Numbered from the stretch's first letter, positions 23,651 to 36,345 are shown. The stretch: 64,000 nucleotides of DNA from Pagrus major (GCF_040436345.1 NC_133227.1:29019671-29083670), one strand, 5' to 3'. Numbers and translations: made by a program. The notes: generated by a model from the letters alone, not told the origin.

Positions 23651-26577
23651 ATATGCCTGCGATATGTGAGCAGAGGTTAAAAGATCAGTTTTTGCAGAAG
23701 TGGTATATTTACTCCAGAGTGTGTCATCATGTGATCTGTACTGTGAACTGAAAGAGGAATAATAACAGGAAGATATGAAGGTCTGGAAAAGAATAAAATA
23801 CGTTGTACTGTACAGTATGTGATGATAATCGACTGGAGGATGAAGATCATAATGATACTATAAAGAAATATTTGCCCAAATACTTTGTTAATCATCTGTC
23901 TATGTGTAAACCTGTATTCAAAGGAATGTAGCTTATATATTTTTGAGGTGTTTTTAAAGGTTTACGTCTGCTGTTGGAAGCAAAGGGCCACAAACAGGAA
24001 GTCAGAAAGTACTGACACTAACATCCTGTTGGTTTGTGTCCTCTCGTGTTTTGTGAAAAAGTATTGAATGACAGCGAACTGATCCTGTTAACCCTCATGT
24101 CCTCTCCCGGAGACAGAAACAATCTCTCTCCTCACTCTCTCCTCGAAGAATCTAAAGTCAACAACATTTCTGATTTACCTCAGGAGATTTATCTTCACAC
24201 TGATAAGTTATTTTCTTAAAAAACGCTCGGCCGCTGACTTGAACGCTTTCTTTATTATTTGTCACGACGTGTTCAGGGTCAGTTTTCTCTCCACAACATC
24301 ATCTTGTTTATCTCGTCTGGGCTGATTGAATCGACCTTCATTGTGACTCCTGGAGACACTGAATCTGTTTTTCTTTGTGTATCTTTCATTCATTTCTTCA
24401 CAAACAACACTGGAGCACATTTCTTTTCATTATGACTCTTAACTCTGAGCTGTGGATGCTTTTTAAGAAGTGTTTCAGAACCACTCGTTCCAGAAAGACT
24501 AAATTTATATGTAAAACAGTCGGCTTTATGTTGAATTATCCTAAAACACATATCTCAGTCCAGCCTTCAGTAAATTCAAGGCTGTTGTTGAACCATTTGG
24601 AGTAGAGACATGTTTTTTTTAAAGGTCACAGTCTGATTTTCTCTGTGAGTTGATCTATAGGAGTTTGAACTCACTGAATTATTGATTTTTAAATGTGAAA
24701 ATCAGCCTGCAGGTGACCTGTGACTGCCCCTGTGAGCTGGAAAACATAAAGGGTCCACATCATGTAGTCTTACATGATCCAAGTTAAAATCTGATAACAA
24801 TATCAGTGAAAATTAACACTTTAAACTAGAAAATTGGCCTTTTTGTTTCCTCAAAATACACTTGCATGAGCGTAAAACTCATTATTGCTTCTTATTTCCT
24901 TATTTCCTCTTACTTTGCACATGTAAAATGGCCAAAAACAACAGCATAGGTGGAACAACAAAGAGAAAATTGCATAAAATTATAATTATTAAACTATATA
25001 TTCACTGATTTGAAGTCTCATTGGCTACATGAGTCGTCCATCATCCAGAAGCTGGAGTATAAGTGGCTCAGGAGAAAGGTGGATGGAACAAGGAGCACAT
25101 CTCCTGTCTGTGAAGTCACTCGTTGGCTGTTGCAGGCCACAGGGCGGGCGTAGAAGCCCCTAACTGGTCCAATGAGGTGTCAATCAATAGGTCAGACTTC
25201 AGCAGCCATCTTAGGTAACTCTATTGCACTTTAACCTTTAATTTGTCATTAATAGGGTGAAATGTTAATGTGGAAAGAGCGCATACAAAACAAACCAACA
25301 CAAGACAGAACATCGCGACCTTCATCATCATCTGGAAGTCCAAAAACAACACGCAGCGTGGAGATCTTGGTGTCCAGATAAAGGCAAAGGTCCAACAAAC
25401 AAAGCTAGCCACTGCATTTAGTCAAGCAAACATGCTAACTCTGCTGATCATCAAGGGGTAGGGTTAGGGTTTTTGTTTCCACTGTGTTTGAGCTGCTGTT
25501 ACTCGGTGTCAGCAACACTGAGAGTAAGGTCAAGCTTTCAGGAATGATCAAGCGTTTGTAGTCACAGGAGTTCAACAACAGTAACCATTTTATTTTGAGT
25601 ATGTCGGGGCCATCCAAAGGGGTTAATGGTGTTTTGCTAACACATAGTGCAGTAATTTGACAGATTAAATCATGAAAAAGCACTTGGGATAGCAGTTTGT
25701 TGCCATTGCTGCATGGATTACTGTGTTTCAGACTAAATATATGACTGAGGTGGATATACTGGACATTTGGGAATAAGACAGGACAACTTTTCTTGGAGTT
25801 TGATGCACTAATGAAAAAACCCGGACGCTCCATCGTTGAGGTGCCAGACATCCGTACAGGCCGGGTTTGAACCGGATCACAAGAATAGAAAGGCTTCTTT
25901 CTGTTTCATGGCGTCAAAATGAAGCAAAAAATGTTTGAGATAAAAGCACAATGTTTCCACTCAGTGATAAAAGGAGTAAAACAAGCATTTTAATTTAGCT
26001 TCTTGCTCACATGAATTGAGTTTTTTATGCGTTTAAACTCCAGTGCAGTTCAACACATGGAGCTGCAGTCAGACTCCTCCCATAAAGACATCATCATCAA
26101 TATTTTCTGGTTTAACTAAAGATCTGAAACGTGTCCTGAGAGACCGTGTGATGATCTGGACTACATGGAAAACATCAGAAAAGCTGTGAGGATATTTTTT
26201 AATCCTGAAGAAAGAAAAACATCTGCTGAACGAGCTTCAGGCTGTTTCAATGATACTTATATTTAAAAAATACACGTTTGCCATTCAGAACACAGAAGAC
26301 AGTTGGCAGCAAGATCAGGACAATATCTGTGACAGGAAATGGAAAAAATACAAACAGGAAGTCATGACAGGGAGGAGAGGAACAAGAGAAATGTCCAAAA
26401 ACACCTGGAAGGTCCTTGACAAGACACAGAAGAAGTGCTCGTCTCTCAATGCTTCATGTCGCTGTGATTCTGATTCTGATTCTGCTGTCCTCACACCGAC
26501 AGTCTCTCCAGAACCAGGACCATCTCATCCTGATACAGAGAACAACATAAAAGTCCAGAACAGGCTCGATGATCTCT

Positions 26578-26721
26578 CTACTGGCCCATCGGCTCCGGAG
26601 CAGCCAGAGAGTCCATGAAGTTGTTGAAGTGGTCCGGGTGGACGCGCCTGTACTCGTTGATTTTCCTCTTGATCTGTTTGGGTGTGTCCTGGTAATAGTT
26701 CTTCTCGTCTCGGGCCATCGC
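26578..26721 (-). CDS. nop16: nop16 coding exon 5 (C-terminus)
   Basis: The acceptor is CTCTGCAG. It encodes AMARDEKNYYQDTPKQIKRK, the most conserved NOP16 block, and ends NFMDSLAAPEPMGQ before TAG. The C-terminus differs from mammals, as is usual for this tail. Confidence 0.95.
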   Translation of the reverse strand, partial: AMARDEKNYYQDTPKQIKRKINEYRRVHPDHFNNFMDSLAAPEPMGQ

Positions 26722-29700
26722 CTGCAGAGACAATAAAGAACAGGACGGTCAGTTCGGTCAAAGTTCTGCTTGGTTTAGGACCATTACTGCAAACAGAACC
26801 ATTTCTTAAAAGTTGTTTACTTGCTGCAAGTTGACGTAACACGTACATTTTTGTAATTTTGTTAAAAGTCGTACATTATGAGTTCAAACAAAATGAATGT
26901 AAAACAAAGCTCGCAGCCCAGCAAGGTTTAAGGTCATAATGTGCCAGAAAACTTTTGATCAGCCTGTCAATAATTGTCTTGATTAAGTTTTTTGACGTAT
27001 AAATTGTTTGAAAATGTTGAAAAATGCCTAAGATGTCGTCCTCAAATGTCTTGTTTTGTCCACAACTCTAACATTCAGTTTACTGTCGTGGAAGATGAAA
27101 GAAACCAGAAGATATTTATACTAAAGGAACTGGAATCAGAGAATTTTAACTCGTTTTTCTTAAACCGATAAATTGATCAAATTAGCTGTGAATTTCAGTT
27201 AACAGTGGACAACTAATCGATTATTCTTTGTAGCTCGAGAAATGTTGTTTACCAGACACAAAAAGGTTTATTATCTATTCTGAGGACATTTCAGGACGAA
27301 TCACTTCATCTCACGATGTAGAGTAGTTCGGCACCATGTTCAGGTCAAAGGCATCACGGATTCCTTGCTGTTCAGGGATCAATCGACTGATAGTGACTGC
27401 ACTGGTCTTATCAGCTGTCTAGGGAGGGAACTCAGTACAGTATTGTCGGTGGGTGATAAGTAATGTCGTAGGCCACCTCCTCTGTTCAAAGATGGTCGTT
27501 CCAGTTTGACATAGATGGATTCTTTGACTCCTCTTTCAAACCATCTGTCTTCTTAGTCTTAGTCTATAATGTTCAGCGCATTAGCTTTAGGCCACGCTGG
27601 TCAAATGCGCCGAGTATATCTTTTTTTTCTTATTTTATTGATGCTTACTTTTTTTTTTACTTTACTTTCACTAACATTAGGTTGGATAGTTTTAGCGTTT
27701 GTGACATAACTTTCTTACAAGCTTCCGAAGCATTACTGACATGTTAAGACCCTTTTAAACCCGCCATGGGGATGATGGTCGTTGTTGAAAGGAGACAGTG
27801 CTCTTGGCTGGATGAGATCAGTGGGTCAGAGCTACAAACACACAAATGACATAACCGGGCTTACTTGTTGTGGCTTAAAAGACACATCTTACATTTGAAG
27901 TCATCTGACAGGGAGCACAGGTAAAGCTTGAGAAAGTTTTTGTCACGTGAGTGATGCGTCGATCACGACACACTACAATACATTTCCAGAGGGCTGTTAT
28001 GTGATTATTTTCTGCAGGTGACTGACTCAGCTTTTCAGAATTTAAAATCGAGGATGAAATATTTTCTATTGAAATATATTTCATTGCACACAGTATCCTC
28101 TGTTATTGACTGGCTCAGACTTGGCAGAGCTCCCAGTGATGATGACTCAGTCCCATTCAAAGCAACTGTTGCAAATCCATTTGAATGAGGCACTTTGCTG
28201 ATAAAAGCTCAAGTAATTTAAACTTCTGCGACTCGCCACTCTGAGGGATGAAAACTTAAATACACTAAGCAGCGGCGTGTCCCTTCAATCTGAAGACATG
28301 AGTAACAGGAGCTGTGAGAAGCAACAACAAGATGGAGCCGAGACCTTATTTGTCCTTTTTCAAACGGAGGAAGGACGCCGTTATCATCGGCTGCACACAC
28401 AATAAAAATATTCAACTGACAAAATTAAGTTTCCTCCACAGACACTGAGCACGTCCACGATGCTACAAAGAAAATGTCTGAGTCCTTGGCAGACAGCCCT
28501 CGTACATCAGACACCAGGGTGTCCTTGAAGGCACCATCAGGGAAACTTTTCTCATCAAACTTTGACGCCTCGAGTAAAAAGTGCCTCCAGGAGGTCAGAT
28601 CAAGTTTCAAACTAACATCACCCAGGTAATGACTGCTCTACATCCACAGCTGATGGTACGCCATTTATCCTACTTCTGCTACATAACGTTTTCCCATGTA
28701 TGTCGTGTAAGCTTGACTCAAATCAATCATTTACTCACCTGTATGCTTCAGGAGAGTGCATTTTAAATCATTTAACAGCACCTAAAAACTCTTTGCAGGT
28801 GGAACATGGCTGCCTTCTGTGGAGGAGTGAAGAGTTGGCAGGATTTGAACTTCTCTCCGGGGGGGGGCACAACTTCTCACACTGAATCCTGATTTAAGCT
28901 TCTGCGTTGAATCTCTGCGTGGATGCATTCGCTACGTCGCAGCCTTCGCCGTAGCCTGACGTGCACCTCCCAGAAATCTAACCGCACATTCGCATTTTCT
29001 GGCTTTTCCTCCGGTGCTTAGCGGCAGCGCTAATACCGGGGATTGTGACCCGTAGTTTCCCCAGTAAACACACTGCCCTCTTCGGCTGTTGCAGTCCTTC
29101 CTGAGCTGCCAGCTGCAGCTTTTCTTGAGTTATAGTATTCCTCTGAAGCCACTTGTCGCTGTCGGAGAGTCTCTGGGCGAGAGAGAGTGGGCTGAATGTC
29201 CAACGGGCAGGCTGCCCCTCCACAAGCAGTCTGATGGCAAACGCTGCCAAAACCGAGTCACCCAAGCACGGTGTGTACGGAGAGGCGGCCCTCCCTGCGG
29301 ACACAGCCTGTCCACTCTCTAGCCCAGAGACACAGCTGAGAGCTGAGTAAGTCCGTGTGTTTAAAGGTGAAAGTACAGCCGGCGATCCGCTCATCCGCCA
29401 GCGCACATATATAAATGTGCCGTAAGGCGTAGGTCACTTGCTTATATTGTGGCGTCAGCTCTGCGTCGAGCCTACGTTCTGATGAAGAATATGCCTCCAG
29501 AAAATCAAAGAGCACACTTCAGAGAGTAGATTAACCATTTTCAATACAGCTGTCACCAGTCTGGCACCAAACAAAGATTTCGATGACGTAATGACTTCTT
29601 TTAGGTCCCTTGCACAAAATCAGGAAGTAAAACGTGAAGCGAGGAAACTGTTTTGCCTTCCATTTCCTAATTGGACTGAAAATGTCTCCTCTTTGTGTTC

Positions 29701-32700
29701 AGTATCTAGTAGTTCTTCTTATAAATCTCCGGTTTCCCTTGTTTCCAGTCTTTGCACTAAGCTCCAAGGACATGCGTCTTATCGATCTTCTCATCTAATT
29801 CTCAGCCGATCGAATTATTTACCAGCGACTGAAACCCTTCTCTGCAGGAAGGAAGGTGTGTGTAGGAGTGAAACCTTGGCAGGATCTGAACTCCTCTTCC
29901 TCTCACTTTTAGACTGAACTACTGAGAAACACCATGAATGTCTTTGAGGAGTCTTTTCAGGCTCCAGCTCGTGGCTCTCACCTTGTAGTTGTCTTTGTGC
30001 TCTCGGACCATGTACTGAACGTACTCGATCAGGTCGGCAGATAACGTCTTGGTGTCTTTCTCTGGACGGTTGGCCTCCTCCTCCAGCTCTGTTCAAAAAA
30101 CACACACAAACACACTTATCAGGATGTGAAACACAGCTGGGAGGCAGAAAAGATTTATTATGCCCTTTATCTTCCTACATGAGAATACAAGAGCATACAA
30201 ATGAAAGTAAATGAAAGAAAATGTGCAGTTTATGAAACATGAAATACTCAACTCAGTGTTAAAACTACCGGTGGCGTAAGCGGAGGAATAAGAGTCTTTC
30301 AGCGCTGAAGGCCGAATGCACTGATCTTCTATCAAACTGTGCACAGTAACCAAAACATGCTGTTAAAGTGAAGAAGCTCAAATTGCCCTTATAAGGCTGC
30401 TGAATCAAGTGAAAAGATCCTTGAGAGTGAAAAGACGACGAACGAGTGAGCGTGAAGGAAGATGAACTGTAATGTAACGTCACACAGAGCTTTCACATAG
30501 ACTTCAACTGTGGAGCAAGTATATTACGGACACGTGTTCAGTAGGAAGGAAGCTCGAGGCTGCAGAGTGTTGAGAGACGGACGAACAAACAAACTGGTGG
30601 CTTTGATATTTTCACAGAATTTGTTGACAATAACAAAAATGTAGAATAAAGCCAACCTCGCCTTTCAAGTGTGACAAAAACAACAAACGCCAGCCTCATT
30701 TCATTCAAAAGAAAGGCTGCTGTGCTGTCGCAGTGAGCGCATCAGAGGCAAAAACACACGCTCGTTAACCAAGAGAGCAGCTAACGACATCCTCCTCCGA
30801 CAGAAGAGCTGCGGCCAATAATTTCAGACGTGAATGTGCACATTTTCTGACACGTTTTACTTCATAAAGTGAATAATGGGTCCATCCTTCTGTTTTTACC
30901 TGATGATAAAAGGACTGTTGACGTTTTAACTTTCCAGATTTCAAATCGTCTCTCTTCAGGGTTCCCGCTCTTTTCTAAAGATCTTTTTCAGTGACGATCT
31001 AACTGGTGCGACAGACAGGGACTAATATGTTTCTTAATTAATCAATTATATATCTCCAATGCCTTTATCTCTTGTAAATGACAGTGTATTATCCACAGCT
31101 GCCTGGACATCAATAACTGAACAGCATGAACACCAGTAACCGAGGACTGCTGGAAGTTTTGCTTTCATCAAGAGCAACAGTAAAGATACAAAAGAAAAAA
31201 TAAATAAAAAAATAAATAATAATAAAATCTACATTTTTATAAAACTACACAGCATACTACTAATACCAAACTGTACTGTGTAGTTTTCGGGAGTTTAAAT
31301 AATGTTACAGGACAACACAAGGTTTTCCAGGACATTCTGCTTTTTCTCTAATTCTCAATGACTGGAAAACTGGTCAACTGTTTTCCAGGTTTTCCAGGAC
31401 ACGTGGGAACTCTACTCTTTGATCACCTGAAGCAGCCACAAGCTGTTTCACGCCTGTTGGCTGTTTTAACTTACTGTTCGTTTAAGTCCACAGAGTCATT
31501 TTACAATTTCCTTTACAGCACTTAAAGTACGAGCCGAGCTAAGTAGGAATCCATTTATGCTTTTCAGATTGGTGAAAGTACACGACTACGGCTTTTTGTG
31601 CATATTTGAATACATGTTTAACTTATTTTAGTGGGTTTTTTTTGCGTTTTTATAAGGAAATCAATATCGTCTACGAACTAAGGCATGGTGAATATGTGGA
31701 ACATTTTGTGTTTCTCCCTTCGACAGTTAAACTCTCTGAGGCGTCACTAATAAGTGCATGTAGTCACAGGAACACCAAAGCTTCCAGAGCAGTCTACTGT
31801 GCAGGAAAGTGAGAATACTCTCTGCTGTGCTACTTGATCGTATGACCGGGCACTTTTCAAGCAGGCCTCTGTAGGCAGAAACAAAATAGCAAAAGCCGGA
31901 GAAAGAAACAAATTTCAACGTGACTTTACATGATGAGGTTAAAAGAAATGACTTACGGTTGAGGATGTAGGGCTTGGTCACTAATCCGGCCGGAGCTTTA
32001 GTCTCTCTGTCGTCACCGAAGAGCTACAAGACGAACAAACACATGAAGAAGAAGAACAATGGAGGTCATGACACAGTGTGTTTGGGTTCAGGACGATTAA
32101 CATGTCGCATCTTCTTCTTTTATGTGTTATCAATCCCCTGAGTGATGTCACTTCAATATAACAGATTTTAAGCGTCTGAGCTGCTGAACCCGGAGGAGGC
32201 AAAAATGAATCATTCATGATTCGCTCGCTGACACAAGTTAACGAAAATTAAAGTCTGTCTCAGGCGGCTGGAAAACAAGATGCAACTCATTAATCTGTAA
32301 CAGCTGCAGACCGGAAACAACAAAATCATATTTAAAAGCATCAAAAGAGTCAGAAACTTCAAATCACAGTTTTACACATTTAATGACTCTTAAACTGAAG
32401 TTTGTTTTCAGGAGTTTTCTTCTGGTTTCATTGTTGAAGCATCATAATCAACGCTCTGTTGCCCCCTGCTGGCACAAACGAAGACTACAGGACATTAATA
32501 CAGATGTTTTCAAATCTGGACCAGTCGTGTTTCATCATCTCTGAGAAACACCAACACAATTATTTGAACTATTGTTCCAATCAAGTGTATTGATCAGAGA
32601 AATGATCCTGCTAGCATCTGGCACAGAACATACATCTGGAATGATCCAGTTAAACACGATTAACTTGAGATATGACACCACTGATTAACCGTAAAGGGCC

Positions 32701-35533
32701 AAGAGCGATAACTATAACAATAACGACACATAGATTGTTTTCAAAATCTCTCTAACTCAAGTGTGTGGTGGAGTTTACACCGCAACTATGACAACAACGA
32801 CAGCGGGCAGCGATGTCGGTGGGATCACTTTCAGAACGACCTGATGAAAAATGGAAACGCTGCTACTGGACGTCACCGGAGAACTTTTAATGTTGGTTTC
32901 TAACTGTAGCCGACCTCTTTCCTGTAGGCTAACTGATGACACGTTTTATACAGTTTACTTTAATAACTCAGTTCTTGCTTATTAAGTAACTTATTAAACG
33001 CTTCCATTACATTTATCAGGCTTCAGATTACTCATAAAACATCAGTTTACCTGAGACATACTGGCAGGAGGTCTTTGGTACTGATGAGGTCCTTGAAGTT
33101 TCTTTTGATGATCTTTAAAACGATCGTGAAGATAATTGATGTCAAAAGTGTGACAACTGCTGTAACAGAGTGTTGGATTCACTGAACTCCTGTCATCTTT
33201 GAAGAATGGCAATAGCAGCTCATCAGTATCAATTTTCCTGAGCTGCCGACACAGTTGGAGTGCTCGACACTTGCTCGACGCTGCTGTTTACAGAACATTA
33301 TCGCTCATCAGTGTGGACGCTGACATCGTTATATTTGTAATCATTCTTACTTTTGACTGAACAACATTTTCCCTCTGGATTAATTAAGCTCCATCTCGTC
33401 TCGTCTAACATCCAGTGTTTCTCATGTATGTTAATTATTTAGCAGCTGAACGTGATAAAAATCCTTTTATCCGCTGCAGCGTCAGATCAAAGTGAGCGTC
33501 TGCTCAAAGTTTTCACCATGACAGAAGAAAGAAATGCAAAACTGGGACATTTGTAAAACAAGAAGATGTGACAGTGTCCAGTTAATATAAAGATGTGTTC
33601 ACAGTACAGCTGAGCAATTCATCCAAAATATACAGAAACCTCCTTTATGAGTCTCTGACTGACCTGATTTCAGTCATGTCGATGTGTTTGATAAATGAAT
33701 TCCTTCACACTGGCTGCCTACACAGTAAATGGGGTCAGCATTGTTCAGATGAGCAACTCTAAAGGATGTAATTAAGGCTGCAGATGAGAAAGAAGCAGCA
33801 GGTCGGTCACGTAGTCACACTTCAGTTTTAGTCAAAAGGACGCAGAAAGTAAATACTGTGAAACAAATCAGTCAGGTGATGAAGTAGAGACTCTCTGCCG
33901 AAGCAGTGAAGGTGGTTTAAGACACAGCATCTGTTACCATAATAAAGACGTGACGGTAAAATATCGTCACTTCACTAAAACATCCTGCAAGTGAGAATGA
34001 GACAACACAAGCTGTGAAAATGTTATTTAAACCTGATTATAATACAAATACTAAAGAAAGGTAAATCACAGTCTATTTTGAGGGAAGTCACATTTTTGAT
34101 TTTAATCAGATATCTGTCGAAATGAGCTTTCAATCTAAATAACCGAAACCAAAAGCAGGATTGCCGATTCTCCAAAGTTCTTTGTTTTCTCTCGATCCCG
34201 CCGACGACACAGCTAGCTTAGCACGAGCCTGAGTTGACGGGTACCGGAGGAAACTCTGACAGCGCCAAAGATGGTGGGTTTATTTTCATTCTCAGCGATC
34301 CTTTATGAATTTGTTTGGGAAGAGGGTTTACTCAGGACAGATTTGTGTGAAACCGAGCTTTGTAACAAACTGAATTCCTGTTTCTTGTTGTTTGTTGTTT
34401 AATCACTGGAGGATGGTATTTGTATGTGAAACTCTGAAATCTTTAACCTAATCCCAACAATGTGTTGATCTTTACAAATACAATAGTCTAACGATGGCAC
34501 AGCTGTCAGTGTGTGACAGCTCTCGTCTATTTAACTATGATTTATCTGCTCTAGCAAAGAAACACCAGATGTTTTATTACCTTCTGAATATGATAAGTAC
34601 ATAATACTCAGTCACAAACTATGACTTTGTGTTCATTGTACAAAAGAGTAAGAGCTCCAGGTGTATTTAATAAAGTATTGTTTTGTTAATAGTTACAAAG
34701 GCAGTGTTGCATAAAGCACCCAAAACTCATACTTGAGTAAAAGATAGTGTTAAAATATTACTTTGGTAAAAATGAAAAGTCATCCAATACAAAAAGTACC
34801 TGGGCAAAAGTCGTAGCGTATCTGATATTAACTGTATGTAAGTCTCAAAAGTAATTTTCTGGCCATAAATGTATCAAAAGTAGAAGTAAAGTGCTGATAA
34901 AATAAAATAAATAAATGAAAAAGTGTGCTGGTTGGTTCTGATACAGCCTGCAATCTGCAGAGTAACTAGTAACTTAAGTCATCAGATAAATGTAGTGGAG
35001 TAAAAGTATAATATTTGCCTCTAAAAATTTACTCAAGTTGAAGTATAACGTTGCAGAAAATGGACATACTCAAGTAAAGTACAAGAACCTCAGAATTGTA
35101 CTCAAGTACAGCTCTTGAGTAAATGTACTTAGTTACATTACATCTCTGTACCAAGGTAAATGTGAGAGTTAACAGTGGAGGTGTTCAGAGGACGTGTGCT
35201 CTGAAGAAACATAATAAAAGTACTGGGAACTTGGATCAGAACCGCAGCAGTCACTCACTCTGCTCTTCTTTATCGGCAGCGTTCGGTTCGGATCGAAAGC
35301 CAGACCCATCTCCCCCAGGTTCCTGGCCATGGACTTATGGTTTTCCCACGCATTTCGGATCTGTTTACTGAGAGAGAGGACACACGATGTTGTCAGCAGA
35401 ACAACAAAAGCGCTTTTATTTTCCAGTGACTGTTTTTATAACCGGGTCAAAGAAAGCATCCATCATCGTCTGTTCTTCCTCGTGAAACTATTGAAATAAC
35501 TTAATAACTAGATACTTTGACTGTTGTTAGAAA

Positions 35534-35582
<49 letters not shown>

Positions 35583-36196
35583 TTACACACTGATGGTAAG
35601 ACAGTTGTAAGGCCATAACTAAACAAAAACCAAACCATATCACTGGTGCACAAATATCTATTGAATAACAGCTACAAAAAGCATTTATCAGCCTATATTC
35701 TGCACACAAACCAGTTATAGTCTCCCTTAAATCTCTGAATTTAATGCCCATGATTAATATTTAAAGATTAATCATTAATGTGAGAGCAGAATGAGAAGTT
35801 AAAGCAACATCCAGGGCTTCATGTTGTTGATTTACAGGTTAAATTCAGCAGCTTTCCTCTTTAAACCAGCTGTCTCCACCCGCTACCCAAATTTAACGTA
35901 TGACTTTTACTTGTAATGGAGTATTTTCACCCTGGTGTACTTCTACTGTTACTATAGTCAAGTATCCGAATACTTCTTCCACCACTAGTACTTTAAATGA
36001 ACTAAACAGCAGTCGGATAGTGACTCCCTCTCACATGGTGTCAACATGCCCCACAGCTAGCTAACATTAGCTCACATGCTAACACTTACTTCTCTATCCT
36101 CGGGTTGGCTTTCTTAATGAACTGCTTCTTCAGCTTCTTCCGGTCCAGGTTGTAGTCGAACTTCTTGCTCTTCCCGGACCTCTTGGCTTTCGGCAT
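26578..36196 (-). CDS. nop16: Nucleolar protein 16 (five coding exons)
   Basis: In minus-strand order the coding sequence joins 36196-36090, 35367-35259, 32023-31957, 30088-29982 and 26721-26578, giving 177 residues (human NOP16 is 178). Every junction is GT-AG and phase-consistent. The protein starts MPKAKRSGKSKKFDYNLDRK, a strongly basic N-terminus as expected for nucleolar targeting. Diagnostic matches to the family are PRIE...IRNAW (residues 33-43), NLGEMGLAFDPNR (52-64), KPYILN, TLSADLIEYVQYMV, and the highly conserved AMARDEKNYYQDTPKQIK in the last exon. NOP16 (yeast Nop16 homologue) is an assembly factor for the large ribosomal subunit in the nucleolus; human NOP16 is reported as MYC-responsive. 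It is convergent with arl10, as in human. The promoter side is compact and TATA-less. The identification is firm. Confidence 0.95.
27025..27250. repeat. Interspersed repeat ending in AACTAATCGATTA
   Basis: Carries TCCTCAAATGTCTTGTTTTG, CAGTTTACTGTC, GAATCAGAGAATTTTAAC and GACAACTAATCGATTATTC. This is a well-known abundant teleost repeat layout. The first part recurs at 6075-6150. Confidence 0.75.
28885..29450. mobile_element. Probable non-autonomous DNA transposon, longest copy of CCCAGTAAACA family
   Basis: The left end holds CGCCGTAGCCTGACGTGCAC and the right end GTGCCGTAAGGCGTAGG, which are imperfect inverted partners. The core GATTGTGACCCGTAGTTTCC plus CCAGTAAACACACTGCCC recurs at 7140 and 23390. 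No transposase is evident. Exact ends were not resolved. Confidence 0.55.
29982..30088 (-). CDS. nop16: nop16 coding exon 4
   Basis: Encodes QLEEEANRPEKDTKTLSADL and then IEYVQYMVREHKDNYK. The acceptor is TTGAACAG and the donor is AAG followed by GTGAGA, phase 0. Confidence 0.94.
30089..31956. other. nop16: nop16 intron 3
   Basis: A 1.9 kb intron. I see nothing beyond AT-rich intronic sequence, including a short AAATAAATAA-rich tract near 31200. Confidence 0.75.
31957..32023 (-). CDS. nop16: nop16 coding exon 3
   Basis: A 67-base exon encoding LFGDDRETKAPAGLVTKPYI then LN. The acceptor is CTTGTAG and the donor is AACC followed by GTAAGTC. It matches the RKPYVLN segment of the family. Confidence 0.9.
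32024..35258. other. nop16: nop16 intron 2
   Basis: A 3.2 kb intron. Its 5' part next to exon 2 holds the interspersed repeat at 34690-35150. No gene is seen in 32024-34690. Confidence 0.78.
34690..35150. repeat. Interspersed repeat of the TTTACTCAAGT type
   Basis: Contains CATACTTGAGTAAAAGATAG, AAATGTAGTGGAGTAAAAGT, ACATACTCAAGTAAAGTACA and CTTGAGTAAATGTACTTAGT. It is the same family as 1-420. It ends about 110 bp from nop16 exon 2. Confidence 0.8.
35259..35367 (-). CDS. nop16: nop16 coding exon 2
   Basis: Two AGs are close together at the acceptor. The upstream AG (before TAAACAG) keeps frame and gives IENKQIRNAW, aligning with IECSHIRHAW of human NOP16. The exon ends at PIKKSR before GTGAGTG. 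It is flanked on both sides by interspersed-repeat fragments. Confidence 0.93.
35537..35578. repeat. (TA)n microsatellite
   Basis: Twenty-one perfect TA units in nop16 intron 1. Confidence 0.96.
35885..35995. repeat. Terminal fragment of the TTTACTCAAGT repeat
   Basis: Reads TGACTTTTACTTGTAATGGA, then AAGTATCCGAATACTTCTTC and CACCACTAG. This is the familiar terminus of the same teleost family as 1-420. It lies in nop16 intron 1. Confidence 0.7.
36090..36196 (-). CDS. nop16: nop16 coding exon 1
   Basis: Encodes 35 residues plus two bases, with A at -3 of the ATG. It contains the lysine-rich N-terminus. The donor is GAGAA followed by GTAAGTG. Confidence 0.94.
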
Positions 36197-36345
36197 GTTT
36201 GTGTTTTTTCTTGTGTTTTTACAGGACAGCGGAGGTTTGTTGGTGCGGAGCAGGAAAACGCAACAACGTGCAGGGGAACGAACCGGAAGTACGCGTTTGT
36301 TTTAGTTCCGGTCATGTGACCGGAGACCACGCCCAGTTTTCAGCG
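36197..36345 (-). promoter_or_regulatory. nop16: nop16 proximal promoter
   Basis: Upstream of the nop16 ATG there is a CpG-bearing, TATA-less segment. It has an ETS-type CCGGAAGT at 36283-36290 and a near-perfect palindrome CCGGTCATGTGACCGG at 36308-36323. The palindrome centre resembles a USF/TFE3-type bHLH-ZIP site (a CACGTG variant). ETS and E-box elements are common in ribosome-biogenesis promoters; binding here is inferred. Confidence 0.5.

Larger units (their letters stand above)
19331..26577. other. arl10-nop16 intergenic interval
   Basis: About 7 kb between the two convergent genes. It contains repeats near 19570, 21550, 23385 and 23588 and no open frame with recognisable protein similarity. 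The nop16 3' UTR must occupy its right end. Candidate minus-strand polyadenylation hexamers are ATTAAA at 26204-26199 and AATAAA at 25593-25588. Confidence 0.7.
26722..29981. other. nop16: nop16 intron 4
   Basis: A 3.3 kb intron between coding exons 4 and 5. It carries the AATCGATTA-type repeat (27025-27250) and the longest copy of the CCCAGTAAACA family (28885-29450). No exon was recognised. Confidence 0.8.

Noticed and set aside
25455..25472. Telomere-like GGGTTAGGG
   Set aside because: Only about two units, which is within chance expectation.
26250..26618. 122-residue plus-strand frame at the nop16 3' end
   Set aside because: Overlaps nop16 exon 5 in antisense, has Ser-Asp low-complexity sequence and no homologue that I recognise.
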